Positions 1 through 9,239 of a stretch of 64,000 nucleotides of DNA are shown one piece after another (position 1 is the first letter of the stretch; each line of letters opens with the position of its first letter). The DNA lies in assembly GCA_965207495.1 (NCBI GenBank), contig OZ242287.1, positions 1,240,001 through 1,304,000 of the forward strand, given 5' to 3'. Below the pieces are notes generated by a model. That model made no database searches. It saw only the letters and a program-made list of their open reading frames with translations, and had not been told where the DNA came from. The DNA comes from Bin5 sp965207495 (lineage in GTDB: Bacteria; Chloroflexota; Anaerolineae; Caldilineales; Caldilineaceae). Made by a program: the position numbers and the translations under genes.

Positions 1-1
1 T

Positions 2-715
2 CGCCTCCTGCGCGGCTTCCAGGGCCAGATCACCGTCCTCGGCAAACCCCTCAACGAATGGGACGACAGCTACTACGAGCAGGTCGGCGTAGCCTTCGAA
101 CTGCCCAACCACTACCAGAAGCTCACCGCCCGCGAGAACCTATCCCTCTTCAGTACCCTCTACAGCCGCGACACCCGCGACCCCGCCGAACTGCTCGAAA
201 TGGTCGGGCTCGCCGACGACGCCGACACCCGCCTCAGCCAGTTCTCCAAAGGCATGCAGATGCGGCTCAATTTCGTGCGCGCCCTCATTCACCAGCCCGA
301 CCTGCTCTTCCTCGACGAGCCCACCACCGGCCTCGACCCCGTCAACGGCCAGAAAATCAAAGAGATCCTCCGCCAGCAAAAGGAAGAAGGCCACACCATC
401 TTCCTAACAACCCATGACATGACCGTCGCCGACCAGATCTGCGACCGCGTCGCCTTCATCATCGATGGCAAAATCACCCTCATCGACTCCCCCCGCAACC
501 TGCGCCTGCAACATGGCCAGCGCCGCGTCCGTGTCGAATACCACCAGGACGGGACCTCCTCCCCCGTCCAGCACGCCGAGTTCCCCCTGGACGGCCTCGC
601 CGACAGCGATCAATTCCTCAATATCCTGCGTACGAACCGCATCGAGACCATCCACACCCAGGAGGCCACCCTGGAGGATATCTTCATCCAGACGACGGGA
701 AGGAGCCTGACGTGA
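2..715 (+). CDS. ABC-2 exporter ATP-binding protein (5' partial)
   Basis: ATPase of an ABC-2 type exporter, hydrolysing ATP on the cytoplasmic face for the two permeases that follow. The reading frame is open from the first bases of the window, so the N-terminus with the Walker A loop lies outside. Visible motifs are a signature-like loop (LSQFSKGMQMRL), Walker B with D-loop (LLFLDEPTTGLDP) and the switch histidine (LTTHDM). The last ~70 residues are the usual variable C-terminal extension. The stop overlaps the next gene by GTGA, implying translational coupling. Drug or lipid export is typical for such three-gene sets, but the substrate cannot be read from the sequence. Confidence 0.93.
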   Translation, partial: RLLRGFQGQITVLGKPLNEWDDSYYEQVGVAFELPNHYQKLTARENLSLFSTLYSRDTRDPAELLEMVGLADDADTRLSQFSKGMQMRLNFVRALIHQPDLLFLDEPTTGLDPVNGQKIKEILRQQKEEGHTIFLTTHDMTVADQICDRVAFIIDGKITLIDSPRNLRLQHGQRRVRVEYHQDGTSSPVQHAEFPLDGLADSDQFLNILRTNRIETIHTQEATLEDIFIQTTGRSLT

Positions 716-1413
716 CCCGGCTCCTCATGCTTCTGCGCTGGGAAGCTGCCATCCAGTTCCGGCAGGGCATCTTCTACGCCGCCGCCTTCGTCGCCGCCGT
801 CTGGGTCCTCATGCTCTACTGGATCCCCGACGCCGGTATCGAACCGGTACTCGTCTCAATCCTTTTCATCGATCTGGGCGTCTTCGGCTTCTTTTTCATG
901 CCCGGCCTCTACTACCTGGAGAAGGGCGAGCGCGTCCTCGAAGGGCTGGTCGTCACGCCCCTCCGCTCCTGGGAATATCTGCTCGCCAAAGCCGCAGTTC
1001 TCTCCGTCGCGGCCTTCGCCGTCGGCGTCGCCGTAACGCTGCTCGTCTACGGCGCCGAGCTCAACTGGCTCTGGTTTGTGCTCAGCATGCTGGCCATGTC
1101 TTACCCCCTGTCTCTGCTGGGCTTCGTCATCGCCGCCCGCTTCAACGGCATCAGCGAATACCTGCTGCCCGGCGCATTCTTTCTCGCCGTCATGCAGATC
1201 CCCCTGCTCACCTACTTCGGCATCGTACCCGGCCCGCTTCTCTACCTGCTGCCCAGCGGCCCCGGCATGATCCTGCTGACCGCATCCTTCGGCGAAGCCC
1301 CGCTCTGGCAGCTCATCTTCGCGCTGCTCTACGCCGCGCTTCTTTGCGTCGCCGGCACCCGCTGGGCACAGAAAGCCCTGCAACAGGTCGTCGCCCGTCA
1401 GGTTGGCTCATAA
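712..1413 (+). CDS. ABC-2 exporter permease 1
   Basis: Integral membrane subunit of 233 residues with about six hydrophobic segments. The cytoplasmic stretch EKGERVLEGLVVTPLRSWEY is the ABC-2 permease hallmark (E..gTl..L.vtPl) that contacts the ATPase. The GTG start overlaps the stop of the ATPase gene by 4 nt. It forms an export unit with the ATPase and the second permease downstream. The arrangement (one ATPase, two different short permeases) resembles the three-gene exporter clusters annotated as fluoroquinolone exporters in actinobacteria; that substrate is only an analogy. Confidence 0.88.
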   Translation: MTRLLMLLRWEAAIQFRQGIFYAAAFVAAVWVLMLYWIPDAGIEPVLVSILFIDLGVFGFFFMPGLYYLEKGERVLEGLVVTPLRSWEYLLAKAAVLSVAAFAVGVAVTLLVYGAELNWLWFVLSMLAMSYPLSLLGFVIAARFNGISEYLLPGAFFLAVMQIPLLTYFGIVPGPLLYLLPSGPGMILLTASFGEAPLWQLIFALLYAALLCVAGTRWAQKALQQVVARQVGS

Positions 1414-1476
1414 GCCCCGCGGTATGTGTGACTGGTTGATGACGTTTACTTCGAGGACAAACTTGGGAGGTAACTG

Positions 1477-2205
1477 ATGGGGGCATTCTTCACTCTGGGG
1501 CGCAGCGATCTCCTCAACTTCCGCCGCGACTCGATGCTGCAATTCCTGCTCGTCTACCCGTTTATTCTCGGCGGCCTCCTGCGCTGGCTTCTGCCCTGGG
1601 TGCAGTCCGGTCTGATGCAAAACATCGGCTTCGACCTCGGTGCATACTATCTCCTCATCGTGAGCTTCTTCGGCCTGCTTATCATCCCCCAGCTCGTCGG
1701 CCTCCTCGTCGGCACCCTCCTCCTCGACGAAAAAGACCAGGACACACTCACCGCCCTGATGGTGACACCCATGCCGATCCGCACCTACGCCTTCTACCGC
1801 GCCTTGACCCCCGCCCTGATCACAGTCCTGGGGATCCTCGTCGCCGTTCCCTTCATCAACATCCTTGTGCTGCCGGTCGAAAAGCTGCTCCCCCTGGCCG
1901 TCTCCGCCGCGCCCCTTGGCCCGATGATGGCCCTGCTCCTCGCTGCCCTCGCCAAAAACAAGGTCGAAGGTCTCGCCGTCATGAAGGGCCTGGGTATCTT
2001 CCTGCTCGTCCCAATCGCAGCCTGGTTCGTGCCCGAGCCCTGGCAGTGGCTGCTCGGAATCTTCCCAACCTACTGGGCCACCAAAGGCTACTGGCTCGCC
2101 TCCGCCGGTGAACCCTACCTCTGGGTCGCCGCCGCCGGCTTCCTCTACACCTGCGCCATAGCCGCTTTTCTCCTGCGCCGCTTTCAGACCAGCCTGTACA
2201 TGTAG
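1477..2205 (+). CDS. ABC-2 exporter permease 2
   Basis: Second membrane subunit of the exporter, 242 residues with about six transmembrane segments. The conserved cytoplasmic motif is LLLDEKDQDTLTALMVTPM, equivalent to that of the first permease. The start ATG is preceded by a good ribosome binding site (GGGAGGTAACTG). It begins 63 nt after the first permease and is probably in the same transcript. The two permeases are distant paralogues and likely form a heterodimer with a dimer of the ATPase. Confidence 0.86.
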   Translation: MGAFFTLGRSDLLNFRRDSMLQFLLVYPFILGGLLRWLLPWVQSGLMQNIGFDLGAYYLLIVSFFGLLIIPQLVGLLVGTLLLDEKDQDTLTALMVTPMPIRTYAFYRALTPALITVLGILVAVPFINILVLPVEKLLPLAVSAAPLGPMMALLLAALAKNKVEGLAVMKGLGIFLLVPIAAWFVPEPWQWLLGIFPTYWATKGYWLASAGEPYLWVAAAGFLYTCAIAAFLLRRFQTSLYM

Positions 2206-2316
2206 CCTGGCGGGCGAACGCCTGCTAAAGACAGAGCTTCATCCTGTGGGATGAGTTTGTAGTCGGGAAGGTAGCCAAAGGCCTCCCGTCCCTCGCGAGC
2301 CCCTACTCTCCCCTGG

Positions 2317-3468
2317 CTAAACTTCTTCTTCCACCCACAGTTTAACCAGGTCCTGGTGCTGCCGTACGCCGGCCTCACCCTCTCGGGACGATGGCCCGTG
2401 CTCGAAATACGGGCTCTTGAGCGACCGCTGCTGCTGTTCGCACGCGTAAATGTCCTCCTGCATGAAGTCGCCGGATGCCATTGGATCGTCGGCGTCATCG
2501 CTGTCATACTTGCCCCGCACCCGCTTCGACCAGAAGTTGAAGGAGCGGATCGACTGCGAAGCGAACGCCAGCACGGAAGCGTCAGCCAGTTTCGTGCGCA
2601 CGACGACACGCGTGCGGTCGGGCGCCAACGGCGTCAGGTGAAACACCGACCACGAGTCCTCATTCTCTGCCAGTCCTATGCCCGGAAACAGCATCGGCAC
2701 CCACGCGCCAGCCTCGTCGGCCGGGATAACCAGTGGAGTCGCCGCGTTCTTTTCGACGTTCGCAGCATATTCCGGACTGAGCGGCTCCCGGAAATGGAAG
2801 TGCGGACCCTCGAATCCCGACTCGATACGCCGGTGGTCGTACATCGACAACGTGCCCGAGTGCAGATGAGCCAGGTGATAGCCGTCAATGTAATTCTCGA
2901 CCACGATCTTCCAGTTGGCGGCAATATCATATTCGGTGCGCCCACGCTCGTACTCCACCAACTGATCCACTCTGTGGGGCCCAAGGTAGGGTTCCACGCC
3001 ACCGAACCACTCCTCCACAGATTCGGCGTTCTCGTCAGGATGGACCCACAACATTCCCCGCCAGCGAGCGACTGACGCCCTCTTCAGCCCGAGACTCGCC
3101 ATATCCAAATCCGGAAACTGGTTTTTCCTGTCCGGAACGGAAAGCAGACACCCCTCCAGACTGTAGGTCCAATCGTGGTAAGGACAAGTGATGACCTTCT
3201 TCGTGTTGCCCACGGCACGCAGCAGTTGCGTCCCCCTATGACGACAGATATTGTGAAATGCCCGCAGCTGCCGGTCCTGCCCCATCACCACAAAAATGTT
3301 GTTCAACCCTGCCTGCACCGCTACATACTGCCCCGGTTCGCTGACGTCCTCCGTCAGACCGGCAAAAGCCCACGTTCGCGAAAATATGCAAGCCTGCTCG
3401 CGGTCAAACCAGTCCTGTGAAGTGTATGCTTCAACCGGCAAAATAGGCATGGTTCCATTGCTATTCAT
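2317..3468 (-). CDS. Rieske non-heme iron oxygenase, alpha subunit
   Basis: Aromatic-ring-hydroxylating-dioxygenase-type terminal oxygenase of 383 residues. The Rieske [2Fe-2S] ligands are C75, H77, C95 and H98 (C-x-H-x17-C-x2-H). The catalytic domain shows the mononuclear-iron motif with the bridging aspartate D195 and the iron ligands H198 and H203 (D-GY-H-LAHL-H). These enzymes hydroxylate or demethylate aromatic and quaternary-amine substrates using electrons from a separate reductase. No reductase, ferredoxin or beta subunit lies nearby, so this resembles stand-alone homotrimeric members. The substrate is unknown. It is convergent with the exporter, and its promoter region should lie in the ~170 nt before AlaX. 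Confidence 0.92.
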   Translation of the reverse strand: MNSNGTMPILPVEAYTSQDWFDREQACIFSRTWAFAGLTEDVSEPGQYVAVQAGLNNIFVVMGQDRQLRAFHNICRHRGTQLLRAVGNTKKVITCPYHDWTYSLEGCLLSVPDRKNQFPDLDMASLGLKRASVARWRGMLWVHPDENAESVEEWFGGVEPYLGPHRVDQLVEYERGRTEYDIAANWKIVVENYIDGYHLAHLHSGTLSMYDHRRIESGFEGPHFHFREPLSPEYAANVEKNAATPLVIPADEAGAWVPMLFPGIGLAENEDSWSVFHLTPLAPDRTRVVVRTKLADASVLAFASQSIRSFNFWSKRVRGKYDSDDADDPMASGDFMQEDIYACEQQQRSLKSPYFEHGPSSREGEAGVRQHQDLVKLWVEEEV

Positions 3469-3640
3469 TTGATAGTCTTCCTGTCTCCTGACTGTCCGGC
3501 GCGTTGAATCCCCGAGTTTCCTGTAAAGCAGGCTAATGCGTTTCGCCGAATCGCCGGTGAACGCAAATGGAAACGCAGGCGACCTGCCTTCATCTACGCA
3601 ATACGCAATGTGGAAAAAGGGGTTTCAATCCGAAAGAACA

Positions 3641-4852
3641 TCAGTAGCCGATGGCTTGTCGCACAGCCGCCGCCGCCGACGCCAGCACATCGGCCAGCTT
3701 CTCCGCCGCCACACCCCCGCCCTGGGCAAAATCCGGCCGCCCGCCGCCCCCGCCGCCGAACTCCCTCAATGTATCCCGCAACAGATTACCAACGTGCACC
3801 GAACAGTCCTCTGAGCGGGCAAAAACCACCGTCGCCTTACCCCCTAGTGCACATCCAAGCAGCGCCACAACGCCCGGCTCAGCAATGAGCGCCCGCGCCA
3901 TCTTCTGTACCAACGCCGGATCAGCATCCGCCATCTCCCGCACCACCAGCCGCACACCCTCCGCAGTTTCGGCCCCCGCCAGCAGTTCACGCGCCTGATA
4001 TTCGACCAGGGCCTCCTGCCGCGCGTTCAACTCCCTCTCCGCGCGCCTGAGCCCCTCCTGCAGCTTCGCCACCAATTCGGGAACATCCTGCACGCCGCTG
4101 TCCAGCAGTCCCGCCGTCTCCGCCAACAACCCGCGCCGCTCCGCCGCATCCGCCAGCGCCCGCCTTCCGCACACAAAATGCACGCGGCTCCTGCCTCGAT
4201 GCTTCTCAATCCGCACCAGCGAGATCAGCCCGATCTCCCCCGTCCGCCGCACGTGCGTACCGCCGCACGCCGACCAGTCGAACTTGTCGATCTCCACAAT
4301 GCGCGTCGCACCCTCCACCACCGGCGCACGCCGCAGCGGCACCTTCGCCCGCGCCGCCTCATCCACCCAGTAGGCCCGTATCGGCCGGTTCTCCCACACC
4401 ATCCCGTTCGCCGCCGTCTCAACATCCGCCAGCTGCGCCGCCGAAAGCGCAGGACCCTCCAGGTCCACCGTATTCAGCGCATCGCCGAAATGGACGCTCA
4501 CCGTCTCCAGCTCCAGTTCGCGGTAGAAAACCTGCGACAGCAAATGCTGGCCCGAATGCTGCTGCATATGATCATAACGACGCGCCCAGTCAATCTCCCC
4601 TTTTACACTCTCCGTCCCCTCCGACAGCGGCTCCGCCAGCAGATGCAGCACCGCGCCGTCCACCCCAACCTGCACGTCCACGACCGCCGTGCCGTTCAGA
4701 CTTCCAGTGTCATGGGGCTGCCCGCCCGACGTAGGATAAAAGGCCGACTGGCTTAGCCGGACCGCCGACATTTCTTTGAGCGTGGGTCGCTCGGTCACCT
4801 GCGCCGTGAAACTGGTGCGGTAGGCGTCCTCGTAATAGAGTCTCTCGTTCAT
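3641..4852 (-). CDS. AlaX-type alanyl-tRNA editing protein with DHHA1 domain
   Basis: Free-standing trans-editing protein of 403 residues, related to the editing and C-terminal domains of alanyl-tRNA synthetase. It is expected to hydrolyse Ser-tRNA(Ala) or Gly-tRNA(Ala) in the cytoplasm. The zinc-site motifs are HSGQH (~residue 97) and CGGTH (~residue 189), matching H-x3-H and C-x3-H of the family. The C-terminal DHHA1 part ends in a glycine-rich stretch (GGGGGGRPDFAQGG), as in AlaRS. The length and DHHA1 tail place it in the long AlaX-L class. A coiled segment (~230-265) links the domains. No catalytic aminoacylation domain is present. Confidence 0.92.
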   Translation of the reverse strand: MNERLYYEDAYRTSFTAQVTERPTLKEMSAVRLSQSAFYPTSGGQPHDTGSLNGTAVVDVQVGVDGAVLHLLAEPLSEGTESVKGEIDWARRYDHMQQHSGQHLLSQVFYRELELETVSVHFGDALNTVDLEGPALSAAQLADVETAANGMVWENRPIRAYWVDEAARAKVPLRRAPVVEGATRIVEIDKFDWSACGGTHVRRTGEIGLISLVRIEKHRGRSRVHFVCGRRALADAAERRGLLAETAGLLDSGVQDVPELVAKLQEGLRRAERELNARQEALVEYQARELLAGAETAEGVRLVVREMADADPALVQKMARALIAEPGVVALLGCALGGKATVVFARSEDCSVHVGNLLRDTLREFGGGGGGRPDFAQGGGVAAEKLADVLASAAAAVRQAIGY

Positions 4853-4903
4853 GAAGTTTGTTTTCAGAAAGTGTGTGGGAAGATACCTGGGGTCTGTGGT
4901 CGC

Positions 4904-6154
4904 TTACGCCCCAGGTTTCAGGCTGCGTTCCACCGGCGTTGCAGTGCCGGCCTCGATTTGAAGAAGCTGCGCGCCTTCTTGAAATTCCGCCGAAAACTGC
5001 CCCCAGTCCGTCGTCGTCACGATCCCCTGCCGCACGTCCGCCAGCACGTCGAGCAACGCCGCGCGCCGCTGCACATCCAATTCACTCATCACGTCGTCCA
5101 GCATTAGGATCGGCTTCTCGCCCGTCGCCTCCGCCATCGCCTGCAACTCCGCCAGCTTCAACGCCAGCGCCCCCGTGCGCTGCTGCCCCCGGCTCCCGTA
5201 CGTGCGCAGATTCCAGCCGTTGACCAGAAAGACCAGCTCATCCCGGTGCGGACCATAGAGCGAACTGCCCGCCCTCAACTCCACGCCCCGCCGGACCTCC
5301 AGCCGCTCCCGGAAGCGCTGGCCGATCGTCGCCGCGTCAACCTCCATGCGCCCTAGCCCGTCAGCCTCCACCTCCTCACCCTCTCGCAACCGCCGGTAAC
5401 CCTGTTCGGAGTAAAGCCCCGTATTGAAGCTCGGTACGTACAGCAGTTCCAACGACTCCTGCTGCTGCGAGAGCTCCGCATGCACGCGTCGCGCGATCGG
5501 CGCCAGCGCCGCCAGATAAGTATGCCGCCTGGCCAGCACCTGCGTCCCCAACTCGACCAACTGCTCATTCCAGAATGCAAGCTGCGCCGCCGCCGCAGGG
5601 CCGTCCGTCTGCTCCTGCTCCTGCAGCTGCTTCAGCAGGCTGTTCCGCTGCGTAACAACCTTCTGATAGCGGGAAAGCGTCTGACAGTAGCCGCGGTCAA
5701 TCTGGCACAGAGCGATGTCGATATATCGCCGCCGTTCACCCGGGCTGCCCGCGACCAGCGTCAGGTCCTCCGGCAAAAACAGCACCGCCCGCAGATGGCC
5801 GATCAGGTCCATGCTGCGCCGCGGCGCCCCATTCACTCGAACTTGTTTCGTGTAGTTAAAGCCGTCCCCGCGCAGCGTGAACAGGATCTCAAGCGTCGTC
5901 GACTCCGTCCCCCGCACGACCTCACCCCGGATGCGGGCGTAGGGGATCGGCTCGTCCACCGCGGCCCTGTCAACCGCCTCCCGCTCCGTTCTCACATGGC
6001 GCGACTTGCTCGTCGCCAAATAATAGACCGCCTCGAGCAAATTCGTCTTGCCCTGCCCGTTGCGGCCCTGCACAAGTGTCACAGGCGCGCTGAAGCACAG
6101 GTCCAGCTCTCTGTAGTTGCGGAAATGTTCCAGGTGCAGCCGCGAAAGATACAT
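4904..6154 (-). CDS. recF: RecF DNA replication/repair protein
   Basis: SMC-like ATPase of 416 residues that loads RecOR/RecA at single-stranded gaps. The N-terminus begins MYLSRLHLEHFRNY, a classic RecF start. Walker A is GRNGQGKT (residues 30-37). Walker B with the D-loop is LMLDDVMSELD near residue 355. A signature region surrounds RGQQRTGALALKLAE. At 416 residues it is somewhat longer than the usual ~360, mostly from mid-arm insertions. It is not next to dnaA/dnaN here; it follows the M16 peptidase gene and precedes AlaX on the same strand. Confidence 0.95.
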   Translation of the reverse strand: MYLSRLHLEHFRNYRELDLCFSAPVTLVQGRNGQGKTNLLEAVYYLATSKSRHVRTEREAVDRAAVDEPIPYARIRGEVVRGTESTTLEILFTLRGDGFNYTKQVRVNGAPRRSMDLIGHLRAVLFLPEDLTLVAGSPGERRRYIDIALCQIDRGYCQTLSRYQKVVTQRNSLLKQLQEQEQTDGPAAAAQLAFWNEQLVELGTQVLARRHTYLAALAPIARRVHAELSQQQESLELLYVPSFNTGLYSEQGYRRLREGEEVEADGLGRMEVDAATIGQRFRERLEVRRGVELRAGSSLYGPHRDELVFLVNGWNLRTYGSRGQQRTGALALKLAELQAMAEATGEKPILMLDDVMSELDVQRRAALLDVLADVRQGIVTTTDWGQFSAEFQEGAQLLQIEAGTATPVERSLKPGA

Positions 6155-6239
6155 AGCTCAGCGATCGATAACCAACGTAATTCCTCTTTGACACCAAGAC
6201 GTTTCCCGCGCATCAAGCAACCGCATCGCGCCTACAATG

Positions 6240-6312
6240 TCTACCTTTACGCAATACGCAATACGCAATAGGCAATACGCAATAGGCAATACGCAATAGG
6301 CAATACGCATAA
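6240..6312. repeat. Short tandem array of GCAATAC/GCAATAG 7-mers
   Basis: About ten head-to-tail copies of a 7-base unit, alternating GCAATAC and GCAATAG, fill the space between recF and the peptidase gene. A two-unit trace of the same sequence (TACGCAATACGCAAT) sits at about 3596-3610, upstream of AlaX's 3' end. Read on the minus strand it encodes an RIAYCVL-like repeat, which is not a gene. Such arrays are common in intergenic DNA of Chloroflexota. Confidence 0.85.
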
Positions 6313-6354
6313 GCCTTGACTTCAAATTGAACGCACATGAATTCATCCCGCCCG

Positions 6355-7719
6355 TCACGCCTCAGGCAGATACCAGCCAACCGTCTGCTTGCTGCGGCCG
6401 AACCAGCTCTGCGCCACCCGCTGAATGTCGTCAGCCGTCACCGCTTCCAGGTTTGCCAGCCAGCCGTCAAACCACTCGCTGTCCGCGATCATCTCGCTGA
6501 AGCCCAGCCAGTACGCCTGATTCGTCACGCTCTCGCTGCTGTACGCGAACTGCGCCTTCGTCTGCTTGATCGCCTTGTCCAGCTCCTCCTCCGCCACCAG
6601 CTCCTCCTGCACACGCTCGATCTCCGCCCAGATCGCCTCCTCAATCTCCTGGTGGCTGATATCCTGCGCAAGCGTCGCGCTGAAGCCGAAAACATAGGGA
6701 TCGATCGTCGGCATGAAGGAAGAAGAGACCCCTACCACCAGCTCCTTGTCCACCAGCGCCCGGTAAAGCCGGTTGCTGCGGTTGGAAGAGCTGCCGCCGA
6801 AAAGCCCCATCCCCTTTGCGCCGCTCAAAATACTGTCCAGTACCGTCAGCGCGAAGAAGTCCGGATGCTGCGCGTCCGGCGCATGAAACGCCAGCCCAAA
6901 GTAGGATGTCTGATCAGTACCCCGCAGCACGATGCGCCTTTCCGCCCGCTGCTCCGGCTCCTGCAAACGCATCTCTGGCAAGGTGGGTCCCGCCTCCAGT
7001 CCCCCAAAATACTGCTCGATCCGCTCTACCATCTGCGCGCTGTCAAAATCCCCCACCGCCACCGCCACAGCGTTGCTCGGCGTGTAAAACGTCCGGTAGT
7101 GCTCATACAGATCGTCGCGGCACATCGTCAGCAGGTCCTGCTTCCAGCCAATAACCGGGTGCCGGTACGGGTGCGTCTGGAACGCCGCCGCCTGCATCTC
7201 CGTATTCAGCAGCCAGCGGTAGCTGTTCTCGCTCCCCTCCCGCTCGCTGATGATCACATTCCGCTCCGACTCGGTCTCCTCCTCGTCGAAAACTGCATTC
7301 GCCATCCGGTCGCTCTCCACGTCAAGCGCCAGCTCGATGCGCTCTGCCGGAAACGTCTCGAAGTAGGTCGTCCAGTCCTGCCAGGTCATGCCGTTGAACG
7401 CGCCCCCCGCCCGCGCCACCGCCTTGTCAAACGCACCCTGCGGATACCTCTCAGTACCCTTGAACAGCATGTGCTCAACCCAGTGGCTGATGCCCGTGCC
7501 GCCCGGCACCTCATTGCGGCTTCCCACCCGGTAGTAAATCCAGAAACTGGCAACCGGCGCCAGGTGGCTCTCCTTCAGAAGGATCTGTAGGCCGTTGTCA
7601 AGCCGTACCTTCCGCACACTCCCATTCTCCACACTGCCATTCTCCCGCGCCTGTCCAGCGCTCTCTTCTCCCATCACGCCCGGCTCCTCTTCCTCTCTGA
7701 TTTGTAACCTCTGTCTCAA
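6355..7719 (-). CDS. M16 family zinc metallopeptidase (pitrilysin-like)
   Basis: Zinc-dependent peptidase of up to 454 residues. The inverted zinc motif HxxEH is present as H79-W-V-E82-H83, and the third ligand should be among the glutamates of the DEEETESERN region ~70 residues later. The second half (from ~residue 245) is the inactive M16_C domain. One two-domain chain suggests it pairs as a homodimer, since no second M16 gene is adjacent. The N-terminal ~35 residues are low-complexity (NGSVENGSV), and a later ATG at about 7674 is an equally good start. Likely role: degradation of short peptides or processing of secreted peptides. Confidence 0.9.
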   Translation of the reverse strand: MRQRLQIREEEEPGVMGEESAGQARENGSVENGSVRKVRLDNGLQILLKESHLAPVASFWIYYRVGSRNEVPGGTGISHWVEHMLFKGTERYPQGAFDKAVARAGGAFNGMTWQDWTTYFETFPAERIELALDVESDRMANAVFDEEETESERNVIISEREGSENSYRWLLNTEMQAAAFQTHPYRHPVIGWKQDLLTMCRDDLYEHYRTFYTPSNAVAVAVGDFDSAQMVERIEQYFGGLEAGPTLPEMRLQEPEQRAERRIVLRGTDQTSYFGLAFHAPDAQHPDFFALTVLDSILSGAKGMGLFGGSSSNRSNRLYRALVDKELVVGVSSSFMPTIDPYVFGFSATLAQDISHQEIEEAIWAEIERVQEELVAEEELDKAIKQTKAQFAYSSESVTNQAYWLGFSEMIADSEWFDGWLANLEAVTADDIQRVAQSWFGRSKQTVGWYLPEA

Positions 7720-7808
7720 CTACTCAGCCACAACTGAATTGCAACCCTGAGTGAGCCGAGCGCAGGTTTTCCTCTCTCCTCACTCCTCTTCACTTTCTCC
7801 TTGCATTT

Positions 7809-7940
7809 GGGCGTCCGGGCCTTCGGCCCTCCCTTGTGCAGGGGCTGCGCCCCCGCAACGCCCCGCCCTTACTAGACCACCGTGTTCATTCTTCCCCAGC
7901 AACGTGTCTAGAGCAAGGTGTCTAGCCAACAGTGTCTCCT
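7809..7940. repeat. Dispersed GC-rich repeat family, copy A
   Basis: First of three copies of a ~115-130 nt intergenic element (others at 40757-40870 and 52772-52890). The core holds two adjacent small palindromes, GGGCCTTCGGCCC and GGGGCTGCGCCCC, followed by CGCAACGCCCCGCCCTT and the segment ending TCTAGCCAACAGT. The core is almost identical in all three copies. This copy carries an extra TCTAG-containing insertion. No reading frame is conserved, so it looks like a REP/MITE-like structured element. Confidence 0.85.
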
Positions 7941-7959
7941 CCCCCCTTGTTGTCTCAAG

Positions 7960-8036
7960 CCACTGACCACCGACCCTAGACCACTGCCGTTTGCAGTTCA
8001 CGAAAAACTAAAAACTGACAACTAAAAACTGACTAG
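7960..8036. repeat. Short CACTGAC and ACTAAAAACTGAC tandem repeats
   Basis: Immediately 3' of the UPF0104 gene lie imperfect copies of CCACTGACCACCGAC, then two near-identical units of ACTAAAAACTGAC. Similar CCACTGACCACTGAC runs follow other stop codons at 45811-45836, 49020-49040 and 57766-57828. Confidence 0.6.
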
Positions 8037-8058
8037 AACTGCCCTCCACCGCCGCGCC

Positions 8059-9081
8059 TCATTCTGACACGGCCGCTTCACTCTGTGCCGCCCGCTCCGC
8101 CCTGCGTTGGGCCTTGTTGAAATCACTCCAGCGCAGCTGCTCCCGCCAGAAATAATACGCCCCCAGCAGCGTCACCGGCACCCACAGCGCCGCATGCAGC
8201 GTCAGCGTATAGCTGGCCGCCAGCTGCGTATCGATCCCATACGCCGTCAGCGTCTCGATCGCCGGCGTATCGAACGTACCGATATACCCGGGCGCCGAGG
8301 GCAGCGTCGTCGCCAGATTCACGATCCCGTTGATCAGCATCAGCGCCAGAAAACTGACGCTGAACGCGAACGCATGCATCACGAACCAGTACTTGACCGT
8401 CTCCATCAGCCACACCACGATGCTCGTCGCAAAAATAAGGAGCAAGTCCCGCCCGCTGCGCAGACTCCCCAGCCCCTCCATGAACCGGTCAAATAGGCCG
8501 TCCGTCCGTTCGCGGATCCGGGCCGGCAGCAGATGGTCGGCCAGCCAGCCGTACAGCGCCGCAATCCGCCGCGGCCGCACCGTCACCCAGATAAACAACG
8601 CAGTCACAATCAGCAGCAGAAAAGTCACAACGACGACAAACCCCTGAAAAGCCGCCGGAATCGGCGCAAACGGCAGCGCCAGGAACACGAACAGCAGCAT
8701 CACCAGCCCGTCAAAAACACGCTCGATGATCACCGTCGCCAGGCTGGAGCTGATCGGGATCTCCTCCCGCTGCCACAGCACGTACGCCCGCATCACCTCC
8801 CCGGCCCGAAACGGATAAACGTTGTTGCCGAAATATCCGATGCACACCACCGGAAACAGCCTGCCCATCGAGACCGGCTTCAAATGACGCAGCATGAAGT
8901 GCCACCGCCACGTGCGCGCCCACAGCCCCACCATGTAGACCGCCACGCCCGGCACAATCCACCAGTAGTTGGCCTGCCCCATCGCCCGCCACACCTCCGG
9001 CAGATGCAGCCCAGGCAGAATCAGATAAAGAAAAAAGACGCTGATCAGTATCCCGATCAGCAGTTGCGCCGCACGTTTCAT
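8059..9081 (-). CDS. UPF0104 / LPG_synthase_TM family flippase-like membrane protein
   Basis: Polytopic membrane protein of 340 residues with about eight transmembrane segments. The N-terminal pattern (RTWRWHFMLR, then GYFGNNVYPFRAGEVMRAY) and a later LPSAPGYIGTFD motif are those of the lysylphosphatidylglycerol-synthase transmembrane family (UPF0104, also AglD2-like). Members act in lipid flipping or polyprenyl-linked glycan metabolism. No LPG synthase catalytic domain is attached and no glycosyltransferase is nearby, so the lipid substrate is unknown. The tail is basic (RRAERAAQSEAAVSE). It is the last gene before the accessory island. Confidence 0.9.
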   Translation of the reverse strand: MKRAAQLLIGILISVFFLYLILPGLHLPEVWRAMGQANYWWIVPGVAVYMVGLWARTWRWHFMLRHLKPVSMGRLFPVVCIGYFGNNVYPFRAGEVMRAYVLWQREEIPISSSLATVIIERVFDGLVMLLFVFLALPFAPIPAAFQGFVVVVTFLLLIVTALFIWVTVRPRRIAALYGWLADHLLPARIRERTDGLFDRFMEGLGSLRSGRDLLLIFATSIVVWLMETVKYWFVMHAFAFSVSFLALMLINGIVNLATTLPSAPGYIGTFDTPAIETLTAYGIDTQLAASYTLTLHAALWVPVTLLGAYYFWREQLRWSDFNKAQRRAERAAQSEAAVSE

Positions 9082-9175
9082 CCATCCCTCATATCGCTAC
9101 CCATCACGCTATTATTCCACAGGTCCCACCCCCGCTGAAATCCGCCCCAATCCCTACCCACTCCCAAACCACTCC

Positions 9176-9239
9176 CCGCATCCGTCTTGACGCACCTTGT
9201 TTTTCCCGTTTCGTGGTCTAGTGATTGGGGCCAACCATA
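9176..9239 (+). repeat. 64-bp direct repeat, left boundary of accessory island
   Basis: A 64-nt sequence starting CCGCATCCGTCT and ending GGGGCCAACCATA occurs again in the same orientation at 24579-24642 with 7 mismatches and no gap (57/64). The two copies enclose the block of low-C3 genes, repeat-domain genes and gene remnants. A decayed tyrosine recombinase lies just inside the right copy. They may be att sites or two copies of a dispersed repeat. Confidence 0.8.

Noticed and set aside
6240..6312. CRISPR-like array
   Set aside because: Units are only 7 nt with no unique spacers; this is a simple tandem repeat.
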